Shown here piece by piece: positions 47,019-56,070 of a DNA stretch of 64,000 nucleotides. The stretch spans positions 682,001-746,000 of the forward strand of contig CAXXMH010000004.1 in NCBI GenBank assembly GCA_963664665.2. Direction: 5' to 3'. This DNA comes from Bin55 sp963664665 (GTDB lineage: Bacteria; Pseudomonadota; Gammaproteobacteria; Pseudomonadales; Azotimanducaceae). Each line of letters starts with the position of its first letter. The stretch's first letter is position 1. A model generated the notes under the pieces. It saw only the letters and a list, made by a program, of their open reading frames with translations, was not told the DNA's origin and did no database searches. A program made the translations under genes and the position numbers.

Positions 47019-50000
47019 ATGCAGAATCACTTCAACAAGTGGGTGTCACTTGTCGCAGTTGCAGGCCTCATGTGGTCTTCTGGCGCGTTCGGGCAGCAAG
47101 CCGATGACGCAGAAGAGGACGAAGAGGAAGAAGCAGAGGAAGTGGAAGAACTCATCGTGACGGGGTCTTTTATCCGTCGCGATAACTTCGACTTGCCATC
47201 GCCCATGCACGTGACAGACGAGCTCGATATCGAACTCGCCGGCACACCCGATATGGGAGACATCATTTTCGATCAAACGTTCCAATTTGGCGTTAACGCC
47301 AATGCGGCTCCGTTTGAAGGTGACGCCGCCGACGACCAACAGTGGAATCAAGGTTCAGAAGTCTGGGCCAATATCCGCGGATTGGGCGCGCGCGCTACGA
47401 TGACGATGATGGATTCACATCGACTACCTGCTGATACCAATACTTGGGGACGTCGGACTGGTGTCGATGTAACCAACACGTACCCGCAGATTGCTATCGG
47501 TCGGGTCGAAACGATCCTAGACGGAGCATCCGCGTTATACGGTGCAGAAGCAGTTGCTGGTGTTATCAACATCATTCCGAATAAGAACTTCGAAGGGTTA
47601 CGCATCAACTACAACAACCAGATGGCATTGCGCGGTGGCGCACCAAATCAGGGGTTGTCGATGCTTGCGGGCGCGCAAGGTGAGCGAACCAAAGCTGTGT
47701 TCTCGTTGGAATTACGAGATATTTCACAGATGGCTCACACTGAACGTCCTGAGTACATAGTTGGTTTGCAAAACCCATGGAATAACCGAATTGCTCCTGG
47801 TTGGTCAGATGCTGGCGACCGAAGTAACCCAAGTGACTGGCGCGTTCCCGTGCGCAACTCTATGGGCGAACGGAACTTTGGAGCCCCGGCTGAAAACAGA
47901 CTGTATGGTGCAGGGAACAGACTTGCTGACTCGCTAGGCACGTTAGGTGATGATTGGCGACAGCTGGAATCCGGTGAGTGGAACAATCTGTTCCCTGATC
48001 CAGGATGCGGCTATGGCTTTGGAGCTGGGTATGACGATCCCGGAACTGTCGACGAACGAGTCGTTCTTGATGGTGCTGATGTCGAAGTGATCGACTCCAG
48101 GACGGGTGAACCGGTTGTGCAGAACTGGCAGTGGCTGAAGAACGACTATGACAAGCGAGGAAGCTTCCTCAATGGTATCGTGACCCCTTGGGGTGGAACT
48201 GGTAATTGCCGGAACATCATCTCTGACATGCAGGACATGCAAGCGGAATCAGACCAATACAAGGGCTACGCGTTTTTCGAGCATGAGTTCAATGACTACG
48301 TGAGTATTCACGGTGAAATCGGTTTGACGATCCTTGATTACTACACACGTGACGTAACGGGCGCCTTCGACGAAACGCCGTCTGGCGTTTGGTATGGCAA
48401 TCGGGTACCGATCGCGATCGGCTCTAATCCCGGAAATCCATTCCGCGCGATTGCTCATAACACGTGGTATGACCCAGCGTCAGGTGCCGTGTTTGGCGAT
48501 GGTTCCGCGATTCCTGCTGACGCTCGAGCTCACCCAGCATTCACGACCGACCTCAAAGAACTAAGTTGGGTCGACTTGAATGGAAATGGTTTGTACGAGT
48601 ATGGTGAGGAACCGGGTGAGCTGTACGTCTTTGCGCAGGATGCAGACGGCGATGGCATCCCGGATCGAACTTGGGATATGTCCGATGAGACTAGCCTAGA
48701 TGGTAGCGTTGACGAGAATGGCGAACCGATTCCTGATGGTATTCCTGATGCGGACTTCAACGCTCAACGAGATCCGGAAGCACGAGTCATCTTGTTAAGT
48801 GCTGAGATGGATTCAGACATGGACGGTATCCCGGATCGCTTTGACGGCGACTTCGCGGAAATGGGAAGCGGCGGTATCCGCCTCTTCGAAGATGTCCGAA
48901 TGCCAGATGGCGACCTTAACGTTCACCCGAAGCAATTGCACAACCTAAATATCGAGTGGGCTGATCTCGACGAGCAAGGTATCGGTACGTATCAACGACG
49001 CGCGCAACGTGACAACATCCGATTACGTTTAGGTTCTGAGATTCAGATTCCTGACACGACGTGGATCGTTAACAGCGACTTCGTCTATGCTCGGGGCAAA
49101 CGCGAACGACAGTATCCTGAACCGCAATGGTGGTTGATGGTTGATTCGCTACGCTGTCAAGGTGGCGGTGACGACCAGAATCTGGAAGCTTGCTGGAACC
49201 CCTTCAGTACTTCCTATTTGGCACACACGCCAGACGGTCAGTTCATTGGGGATCCTTCGAATAAATTCCCGGATGAGGACGATCCGGGTTGGACTCCGGC
49301 AGACTCTGAAGCAGTTAATACTGAGTTTGAAAACCGGAACGCAGGTATTACGATGGAGTACAACCTGCAGACGCTCGGTATGGACTTATTCGACATAACC
49401 GCTTCGAATTCAAATCTATTCTCGTTGCCGTACAACGATGCGCCTGTTGGGTTCGCGATCGGTTCGCACTTTCGTGAAGAGACAGAAGAGTATCGGTCTA
49501 GTGTGATCAACCAATCTGCACTTGGTGGTGGGAAGCGTGGCTTCCGTGTGAGTGGTCAACGCTCTACGGCTGTTTACGCCGAACTGCAATTACCACTAAT
49601 CCAGGATGATCTCCTAGGTGATATGGAAGTGCAGATTGCAGGTCGTTATGCTGAAATCTTCACCTATGGTGTCATCGGACAACCTGGTGAGGTCACGTTC
49701 ACGACGACAATTCCGAAGATTGCAATGCGTTATTCTCCAACCGATTGGTTGGCGATTCGTGCAAGTGCGACGGAAGGTTTTGTGACGCCTGGTCTGTATG
49801 CGCTATTTGGCGAACCAGGCCAATACGGTGGACAACGAGCAATCGGAACCCCGGCGCCTCAGTCGGTGGCAGACTATCTCTGTTACAACTTCCCGGAGCT
49901 AGCTGCCGGTAATGATCCCGCGTGTCAATTGGCTGGTATGTCAGTGAATGCACCGAACGTGAATGCGTTTGCAGGTCCGAACTCAGACCTTGGTCCGGAG

Positions 50001-51200
50001 TTCTCAGACTTGTGGAATGCAGGGGTCTCGTTAAAGTTGCTTGATGGGACGATGGTGATCGACGTCGACTACACGAACGTCGTATTTGAAGGCAAAGCCG
50101 AGCAAGCAGGTGCGGCACGAAACGTGAATGTCAACGAGATTGGTATTGATGAGTGGTACGCCTCGCGGCAATGCCCAGGACCTGGTACGCCATTGAAGTG
50201 GTTTGATCCGACAAACGTAACGGAAGCAGCACATCCATGGTTGTTTGAGGAAGATCCTGCTGACCCGACCGGTCCAGGTCGCCTCATTTCGCCGCTTTCC
50301 TACGTAGAGCTATATCCTGAAGAAGCCGCATGCAAAGTTCAAGCGGCCATTGACTGGGTTAACTCTGGTGCGAAAAACGGCCAAGGTGAAGGTGGTACGG
50401 GCATCGGTAACGCTCGCGTCCTTCGCAGTCGGGGTGCAACGGGTCTTGGTTTGACAGACGTCGACCAGCCTTGGCTACAGCAGGGCAAACAGACGACCGA
50501 AACGATCATCTATGCGTTGACGTACACGTTTGACGCAGAAGATATTCCAATGATCGGTGGCGACTATGGCACCTTTGGTTTAAGCGCCAGTGCTACGCAG
50601 CTGGTGAGTATGAGAAATATCTTGTATGCAGATGATCCTGATATCCCGAATGAAGCTGAACATCCGCTTGCGGGCGTTGAGATCGACGGTGTCGGTAATC
50701 ACAACCAAGGTGGTGGCTCGTTCACCATCGGTGGCTACAACGATGGTGGTACGGCGTCAATGATGGATGCGCTAGCACCTGCCCCGGAATTCCGTGTCAA
50801 TCTTGGACTTCGATGGTTCTACAACGACCACACGTTACAGCTGAGTGGTCGATGGCATGACAGTGTCACAACGCTCAATGCTGGCTGGGATGAGGCAGTG
50901 GAAGCAGGCGTGATTAACGGTCGACCGAACGCTGATGGCGTGCCAATTCCAGAATCGGATGCATGTGCACACCGATGGATCTGGCCGCAGTGCAAGATCG
51001 ACTCACGTCACTACTGGGACACGAGTTACACGTATCGCAGGCCTGACACCTTAGGTTTCAGCGAGATGACTGTGAACGTCGCGGTGAGAAACATCTTTGA
51101 TACGTATCCTGACCTTGCGTTACGACAGCAAGGACATGAGTCCTATCTTGATAACATCATGGGTCGACAGGGATACACTTCGGTGACGTTCTCCTTCTAA
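47019..51200 (+). CDS. Very large TonB-dependent outer-membrane receptor with calcium-loop-like insertion
   Basis: 1393 residues, well above the usual 700-1000. Signal peptide LVAVAGLMWSSGAFG, an acidic linker, then plug start ELIVTGSFIRRDNF and GRVETILDGASALYGAEAVAGVINI. The barrel ends in AVRNIFDTYPDLAL ... GYTSVTFSF with a terminal Phe. Around residues 515-610 an extracellular-type insertion carries Asp-rich loops (DLNGNGLYEYGEE, DADGDGIPD, DGIPDADF, DSDMDGIPD) like thrombospondin type-3/EF-hand-like calcium sites, unusual in this family. Flanked on both sides by TPR/UnbV lipoprotein genes. A clear terminator follows. Substrate unknown; size suggests a large ligand. Confidence 0.95.
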   Translation: MQNHFNKWVSLVAVAGLMWSSGAFGQQADDAEEDEEEEAEEVEELIVTGSFIRRDNFDLPSPMHVTDELDIELAGTPDMGDIIFDQTFQFGVNANAAPFEGDAADDQQWNQGSEVWANIRGLGARATMTMMDSHRLPADTNTWGRRTGVDVTNTYPQIAIGRVETILDGASALYGAEAVAGVINIIPNKNFEGLRINYNNQMALRGGAPNQGLSMLAGAQGERTKAVFSLELRDISQMAHTERPEYIVGLQNPWNNRIAPGWSDAGDRSNPSDWRVPVRNSMGERNFGAPAENRLYGAGNRLADSLGTLGDDWRQLESGEWNNLFPDPGCGYGFGAGYDDPGTVDERVVLDGADVEVIDSRTGEPVVQNWQWLKNDYDKRGSFLNGIVTPWGGTGNCRNIISDMQDMQAESDQYKGYAFFEHEFNDYVSIHGEIGLTILDYYTRDVTGAFDETPSGVWYGNRVPIAIGSNPGNPFRAIAHNTWYDPASGAVFGDGSAIPADARAHPAFTTDLKELSWVDLNGNGLYEYGEEPGELYVFAQDADGDGIPDRTWDMSDETSLDGSVDENGEPIPDGIPDADFNAQRDPEARVILLSAEMDSDMDGIPDRFDGDFAEMGSGGIRLFEDVRMPDGDLNVHPKQLHNLNIEWADLDEQGIGTYQRRAQRDNIRLRLGSEIQIPDTTWIVNSDFVYARGKRERQYPEPQWWLMVDSLRCQGGGDDQNLEACWNPFSTSYLAHTPDGQFIGDPSNKFPDEDDPGWTPADSEAVNTEFENRNAGITMEYNLQTLGMDLFDITASNSNLFSLPYNDAPVGFAIGSHFREETEEYRSSVINQSALGGGKRGFRVSGQRSTAVYAELQLPLIQDDLLGDMEVQIAGRYAEIFTYGVIGQPGEVTFTTTIPKIAMRYSPTDWLAIRASATEGFVTPGLYALFGEPGQYGGQRAIGTPAPQSVADYLCYNFPELAAGNDPACQLAGMSVNAPNVNAFAGPNSDLGPEFSDLWNAGVSLKLLDGTMVIDVDYTNVVFEGKAEQAGAARNVNVNEIGIDEWYASRQCPGPGTPLKWFDPTNVTEAAHPWLFEEDPADPTGPGRLISPLSYVELYPEEAACKVQAAIDWVNSGAKNGQGEGGTGIGNARVLRSRGATGLGLTDVDQPWLQQGKQTTETIIYALTYTFDAEDIPMIGGDYGTFGLSASATQLVSMRNILYADDPDIPNEAEHPLAGVEIDGVGNHNQGGGSFTIGGYNDGGTASMMDALAPAPEFRVNLGLRWFYNDHTLQLSGRWHDSVTTLNAGWDEAVEAGVINGRPNADGVPIPESDACAHRWIWPQCKIDSRHYWDTSYTYRRPDTLGFSEMTVNVAVRNIFDTYPDLALRQQGHESYLDNIMGRQGYTSVTFSF

Positions 51201-51223
51201 CACCTTTTTTCTAACCTTAGAGT

Positions 51224-51253
51224 CGGTGATGGTTCGCCATCACCGGCTTTTTT
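51224..51253 (+). terminator. Rho-independent terminator after the large TonB receptor
   Basis: Perfect 9-bp stem CGGTGATGG / CCATCACCG closed by a TTCG tetraloop and followed by GC and six T residues. It starts 24 bases after the receptor stop codon, so the receptor is probably transcribed alone. Confidence 0.93.
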
Positions 51254-51298
51254 ATTAAGTGATTGATACGAGCTGTGCGCTTGTCTACTAATTAGTCC

Positions 51299-52750
51299 GT
51301 GAATTACGGGGTCGCGCACTTGCCGAGAGAAAAAGACGTTATCCACAGCCGCTTTGCTGGATTGTGCCTCCTAACTGTATTAGTCGCTCTCGTAGGGTGC
51401 GGTCAATCGACTTCAGTTGTAGGGGATCCTGTGAACGCAACTTCGGAGACGCCCGACCCGGAACTTCGGCAGTTCCTTGCAAGTTTGGTGAGCGACGTTA
51501 TCGAGAATCCGAGATCGGCAATGTATCGCGGCCGACTAGCGATGGCTTACGATGCGAATACGTTCACAGCAGCTGCTATCACGACCTACCAGCAAGCGCG
51601 TCAGCTCGACTCGAAAGACGTTCGATGGCCGTATCTCGAGAGTCTTGCACATTCGTCCCAAGGTCAGATTGAGATTGCAGTCGAATTAATGGGCCATGCA
51701 ATTGAACTTGACGATTCCTATTTACCGAGCTACTTGGCAAAGGGCTTTTGGTTGCTCGATCTTGGTGAACACGATCTGGCGTGTAAGACCTTTGAGCAGG
51801 CTAAGACAGCTCTGATTGGCATTGACGCACTGCCTTTGACGTTGGGTACCGCTCAATGCAAACTGGAACTTGGTGACATAGATGCTGCGGTTCAGCACAT
51901 AGATGCTCTACCCGAAGGAGGATTGCCGCCGTATGCAGAGCTCGTTCGAGATAGAGTAAGCCGAGCAGCTGGCAATACCCCGCTCTATGAAATCACGGGC
52001 GAGAGTTCGAACAAACCCGTCAAGATGTCATGGACTGATCCGATTGCGGGTGCGGTCGTTGAATTTACGAGGGGTTTAAGCGGAGAGTCCATCCTTGCAC
52101 AGAAGCTAATTGATGGCGGACGCGCGCAGGATGCACTGTCGCTTCTTAATTCGCTGCAGGAACGTCATCCCGATGAGCCTTATCTCATTGAGCTGCGTAG
52201 CGCTGCGCTAACTAGATTGGGGAGACCTCAGGAAGCAATTGACGTGTTGCAGGAAGGGTTACTCGCATTCCCAGACGAACACCTGTTACCGTTCAATCTT
52301 GGGCTGTTGTTCGAATCAGTTGGGCAGCTAGCCGCCGCATTAGCGCACTACAAACAGACGATTGAACGAAAAAACGATTTCGTACCAGCGTACGACGCGA
52401 AGGCTAACTTGCTCGTAGCGCAAGGCGAGGCAGAATCCGCGCGGCAGACGTTGGAAGCTTCACTTATCCATCGTGTGCCTGATTCCAATACCTACTACTT
52501 GCTCGGTGTAATTACAGGAGGCGAAGGAGATTGGTCCGAGTCTGTTTCGTATTTGTCGAAGGCAAATTCGCTAGAACCGGACAACGTTGACGTACTGGCG
52601 AGTCTTGCGTTGAGTCTTAGTGAAATGCATCGCTACGAGGAGGCGTTGGTCGCCATAAATCGTGCCAAAGCAATTGATCCAAACAACGCTAAAGTGGAGC
52701 GCGCCGTTACGACGCTCATCGTTAATGACGTGTTTCCGTCAAACCCGTAA
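51299..52750 (+). CDS. TPR lipoprotein without an adjacent unbV gene
   Basis: 483 residues from GTG; lipoprotein signal LCLLTVLVALVGC. TPR block 1 (YRGRLAMAYDANTFTAAAITTY, PSYLAKGFWLLDLGEHDLAC) is very close to the 45198 paralog. Hinge MSWTDPIAGAVVEFTRGLSG. Block 2: AQDALSLLNSLQERHPDEPY, ALAHYKQTIERKNDFVPAYD, YEEALVAINRAKAIDPNNAK. It is followed 151 bases later by another TPR gene that does have an unbV partner, so it may be the product of tandem duplication, or share that partner. Confidence 0.82.
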   Translation: MNYGVAHLPREKDVIHSRFAGLCLLTVLVALVGCGQSTSVVGDPVNATSETPDPELRQFLASLVSDVIENPRSAMYRGRLAMAYDANTFTAAAITTYQQARQLDSKDVRWPYLESLAHSSQGQIEIAVELMGHAIELDDSYLPSYLAKGFWLLDLGEHDLACKTFEQAKTALIGIDALPLTLGTAQCKLELGDIDAAVQHIDALPEGGLPPYAELVRDRVSRAAGNTPLYEITGESSNKPVKMSWTDPIAGAVVEFTRGLSGESILAQKLIDGGRAQDALSLLNSLQERHPDEPYLIELRSAALTRLGRPQEAIDVLQEGLLAFPDEHLLPFNLGLLFESVGQLAAALAHYKQTIERKNDFVPAYDAKANLLVAQGEAESARQTLEASLIHRVPDSNTYYLLGVITGGEGDWSESVSYLSKANSLEPDNVDVLASLALSLSEMHRYEEALVAINRAKAIDPNNAKVERAVTTLIVNDVFPSNP

Positions 52751-52901
52751 ACATCATCGCGGTGTTTCTTGCGAAGGGGGTTTCTTGCACTGAATGAGCG
52801 CTGCAAAGACATCGTGCTGATGTTTGTCGTTGCTATGGCGAGGTACCTGTGTAATCGACTATGAGCGCACAGCTGACCTTTAGAGTGTAATACCGCAGCA
52901 T

Positions 52902-54383
52902 ATGAACCTGCAGTTTCTCCCGAATATCTGGCAGAGCGAGGCGCGACACGGCGCAATCGCGACTGTACTTACCCTTGTGCGAATTGGCGGTGTCGCACTA
53001 CTTGCGGCGTTTTTGCTCGCGAGTTGTGCCGAGAGTGTCGAGTCACGAGCGTTGGCTTTGTCGAATGTGATCACCGTCGAAGCTGACGAAAAAGTACAGC
53101 AGAAAGTTACCGAATATCAGCAACGCGTTCGTAATGACCCAACCGATCCGACTGCCATTGGCGAATTAGGTGTTATTTATGAACTGCATGGCTTCTCCGA
53201 AGAAGCGCTTCAAGCCTATGAGTTGGCTACCACGCTTCAACCAGAAGAATTTAGTTGGCCGTATTACCACGCGATATTGCTTGCGGCAAGATTCGACCTT
53301 GATCAAGCCGTTGAAAAGATCTCGGTTGCGTTAGAGAGAGACCCTGAATACGCACCCGCATGGATTCAAAAAGGGAAACTCTTGCTAGATAGTAGTCGGT
53401 TCGACGAAGCACTCGCGTGTTTTGAGCATGCGGCAGAAATCTCGGATGATCCGTACACGCAATTGGGGCAAGCGCACGCGCACATGGGATTGAACGACCC
53501 CAAAGCCGCGCTCGTAGCGATTTCGCGAGCGGGAGAACTAGAACAACACGTTAATGTACAGCGATTGCGCGCAAGTGCACTAATTCGGTCGGGAGAGAGA
53601 GAGCTAGGTTCGAAGTTGCTCAGCGGGTTACCGAATGCAGCACCGATTCGATGGGCAGATCCGGTCGCGGAGAGAAAGAACGAACACGCCGTAGACCATC
53701 TAATCGTTCAGCTTTCACAAGCAGTCCGACTCATTCGTTCGAGGGCATTCGGACCAGCTCTTCTACTGCTCTCAGAATTACGTGACGAACACCCAACTAA
53801 CAAACATGTCCTCCACCTTCTTAGTAGTGTCTACGAGTTGCGGGGTGAAGCCAACCAAGCGCTCAAGATACTTGAGGAAGGCATACAACTCCATCCCGAC
53901 TTCTATGTTCTGCGTACCGGAGCAGCGAGTTTGCTGCGAGCTCAAGGAGACCGTGTAGGTGCGATTCAGCAACTAGATAGAGCTATCGCGATTGATCCGA
54001 AGCTTCATTGGGCTTATTCTCAGAAAGCGCAATTGTTGATGGAAGAGAAAAAATGGCTCGAAGCGAGCCACCTGCTCGATCAGGCGATTGGTCTGAAAGA
54101 AGACGATGCAGATCTCTACACGTACCTCGGGATATGCATGGGGTTTATGGACCGATGGCCGGAGGCGGCAAATCTATACCGAGTCGCTACGTCTATCGAT
54201 CCGAAACACGTACCGGCTTACGTTAATTTAGCTCGAGCGGAAACGATTTTGCAAAACGAAGACGAAGCACTTAAAGCACTAGATAGTGCGAAATTACACG
54301 GTGCCAGCGCGGCGATGCTTGCTTCGATTGAGCAGCAACGAATACAAATCAAACGCATGCAAATAGAAACCGCAAGTCAGTGA
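52902..54383 (+). CDS. TPR lipoprotein, partner of UnbV copy 4
   Basis: 493 residues; lipoprotein signal IGGVALLAAFLLASC after a 27-residue N-terminus. TPR block 1: AIGELGVIYELHGFSEEALQAY, PAWIQKGKLLLDSSRFDEAL. Hinge IRWADPVAERKNEH. Block 2: ANQALKILEEGIQLHPDFYV, AIQQLDRAIAIDPKLHWAYS and AANLYRVATSIDPKHVPAYV. Its stop overlaps the GTG start of the unbV gene (GTGA, 54380-54383). The order TPR-unbV matches the mirrored pair on the other side of the receptor. Confidence 0.83.
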   Translation: MNLQFLPNIWQSEARHGAIATVLTLVRIGGVALLAAFLLASCAESVESRALALSNVITVEADEKVQQKVTEYQQRVRNDPTDPTAIGELGVIYELHGFSEEALQAYELATTLQPEEFSWPYYHAILLAARFDLDQAVEKISVALERDPEYAPAWIQKGKLLLDSSRFDEALACFEHAAEISDDPYTQLGQAHAHMGLNDPKAALVAISRAGELEQHVNVQRLRASALIRSGERELGSKLLSGLPNAAPIRWADPVAERKNEHAVDHLIVQLSQAVRLIRSRAFGPALLLLSELRDEHPTNKHVLHLLSSVYELRGEANQALKILEEGIQLHPDFYVLRTGAASLLRAQGDRVGAIQQLDRAIAIDPKLHWAYSQKAQLLMEEKKWLEASHLLDQAIGLKEDDADLYTYLGICMGFMDRWPEAANLYRVATSIDPKHVPAYVNLARAETILQNEDEALKALDSAKLHGASAAMLASIEQQRIQIKRMQIETASQ

Positions 54384-56008
54384 AGCTTCTATCAATCGTT
54401 GTATTAACGGTTCTTCTCGTCGCCTGTGCTGAATTCGATAGCAGCACGTCTCGGATTGAATTGGCGGACGAAAGCGGGCAGCGCGGTCTTAGCTACACCT
54501 ACCTCTCCGGTGGAACGGCTAATCATCGATTACCCGAAATCATGGGTGGCGGTGTGGCGCTGTTTGATGTGGAGCAGGATGGCGACCTGGATCTTTATTT
54601 CGTACAGAGTGGATCACTCGACGAACAGTCGGAAGATCACGCGAACAAGCTGTACGTAAACAACGGTTCCGGTCAGTTCGATTTGCTTGATGCGGGTGAT
54701 GCATCAAGGAATCTTGGCTATAGCATGGGAGTTGCGGTTGGGGATATCAATAACGACACGTTGCCAGATTTATTCATCACTCAACTGGGTAGTAACGTCC
54801 TACTGTTGAACGAAGGAGAAAACCAATTTAGAGACATCACGGAGAGCGCTGGGTTCAGACTTGAAGATTGGTCAACAGCTACTGCATTTGCAGACTTCGA
54901 TCGAGATGGTGATCTTGATCTTTGGATTGTGAACTACATTGAGTGGAGTGAAGCGATGGAGCCGGAGTGCTATCAAATGATGCTCGGTAGTCGCGATTAC
55001 TGCTCGCCTTCTCACTACAACTCACCAGCGCAGGACCGCGTTTTCCGCAATGACGGGGATGGCCGTTTTGTCGACGTGACGAGGTCAGCGGGTGTATTAG
55101 GCTCTAAAGGTAATGGCTTAGGAATTGTCACCGTTGATTTCAACGATGACGGATTATTGGATGTATTGGTTGCCAACGACACATCACCAAACAATTTGTG
55201 GCTAAATCAAGGAGGATTTCGATTCGTAGATGAAGCGGCGGTATGGAACTGTGCGGTTGATCAGCATGGCGTTGCGCGCGCTGGGATGGGGATAGTCGCA
55301 ACGGATCTTGATGATGACCAAGATCAAGACGTTATGATCGTACATATCACCACTGAGTCGGATTACGTCTTTCGAAACGAAGGTGACTATTTCCGCGATA
55401 TCACGGCTCAGGTTGGCTTGAGCATCCACACGCAGCGCTATACACGCTTCGGCTTGATAGTGGACGATTTAGACAACGATGGCTGGTTAGATGTATTCGA
55501 AGCTAATGGCGCCGTTACAAGACTGTCGAAACCACATAGAGGCGATAAATTCGCGGAACCAAATTCGCTCTATCGAGGAACACCAGAAGGTCGATTCGAA
55601 TTGATCGAACATTCGGATGCAATTAATACGAGCCGCGGAGCTGCGGTTGGAGATGTTGACGATGACGGGCGACTCGAGATAGTTCTAGTGGATCGAGACC
55701 AGCCGACGAAGCTCTTGGTCAACCAGTCCCGTTCGACAGGTCGTTGGTTGATGTTTGACGTGCACGATAGCGTTGGTAGGCCAGCGATCGGCGCTTCCGT
55801 TTCGCTGGAGTTAGGTGAGCGAACCGTTACGCGAGTGGTACAACGCGCAAGTAGTTACCTATCTTCGAGAGACCCACGTCTTCATTTTGGACTTGGAGAC
55901 GCAGACTCTGTGCAAAACGTAGTCGTGCAATGGCTCGGCGGGGCGACGCAGCGCTTCGATTCATTGGACGCAAACCAAGTCGTCTTGGTACGAGAAGGAG
56001 ATTCTTAG
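54380..56008 (+). CDS. FG-GAP/ASPIC-UnbV lipoprotein, copy 4
   Basis: 542 residues from GTG; lipoprotein signal MKLLSIVVLTVLLVAC. Blades: DVEQDGDLD, DINNDTLPD, DFDRDGDLD, DFNDDGLLD, DLDDDQDQD, DLDNDGWLD and DVDDDGRLE. Cysteine pair CYQMMLGSRDYCSP. C-terminal ASPIC domain VQRASSYLSSRDPRLHFGLGD. The N-terminal GGGVALFDVEQDGDLDLYFVQ matches copy 3. Co-translated with the upstream TPR gene (four-base overlap). Probable outer-membrane lipoprotein with calcium-stabilised propeller; ligand unknown. Confidence 0.88.
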   Translation: MKLLSIVVLTVLLVACAEFDSSTSRIELADESGQRGLSYTYLSGGTANHRLPEIMGGGVALFDVEQDGDLDLYFVQSGSLDEQSEDHANKLYVNNGSGQFDLLDAGDASRNLGYSMGVAVGDINNDTLPDLFITQLGSNVLLLNEGENQFRDITESAGFRLEDWSTATAFADFDRDGDLDLWIVNYIEWSEAMEPECYQMMLGSRDYCSPSHYNSPAQDRVFRNDGDGRFVDVTRSAGVLGSKGNGLGIVTVDFNDDGLLDVLVANDTSPNNLWLNQGGFRFVDEAAVWNCAVDQHGVARAGMGIVATDLDDDQDQDVMIVHITTESDYVFRNEGDYFRDITAQVGLSIHTQRYTRFGLIVDDLDNDGWLDVFEANGAVTRLSKPHRGDKFAEPNSLYRGTPEGRFELIEHSDAINTSRGAAVGDVDDDGRLEIVLVDRDQPTKLLVNQSRSTGRWLMFDVHDSVGRPAIGASVSLELGERTVTRVVQRASSYLSSRDPRLHFGLGDADSVQNVVVQWLGGATQRFDSLDANQVVLVREGDS

Positions 56009-56070
56009 ACTTATTGTTGCGGTACATTTCTTCAATACGTGAACCCTAAATAACCGTAGGTTAAGTTCGA

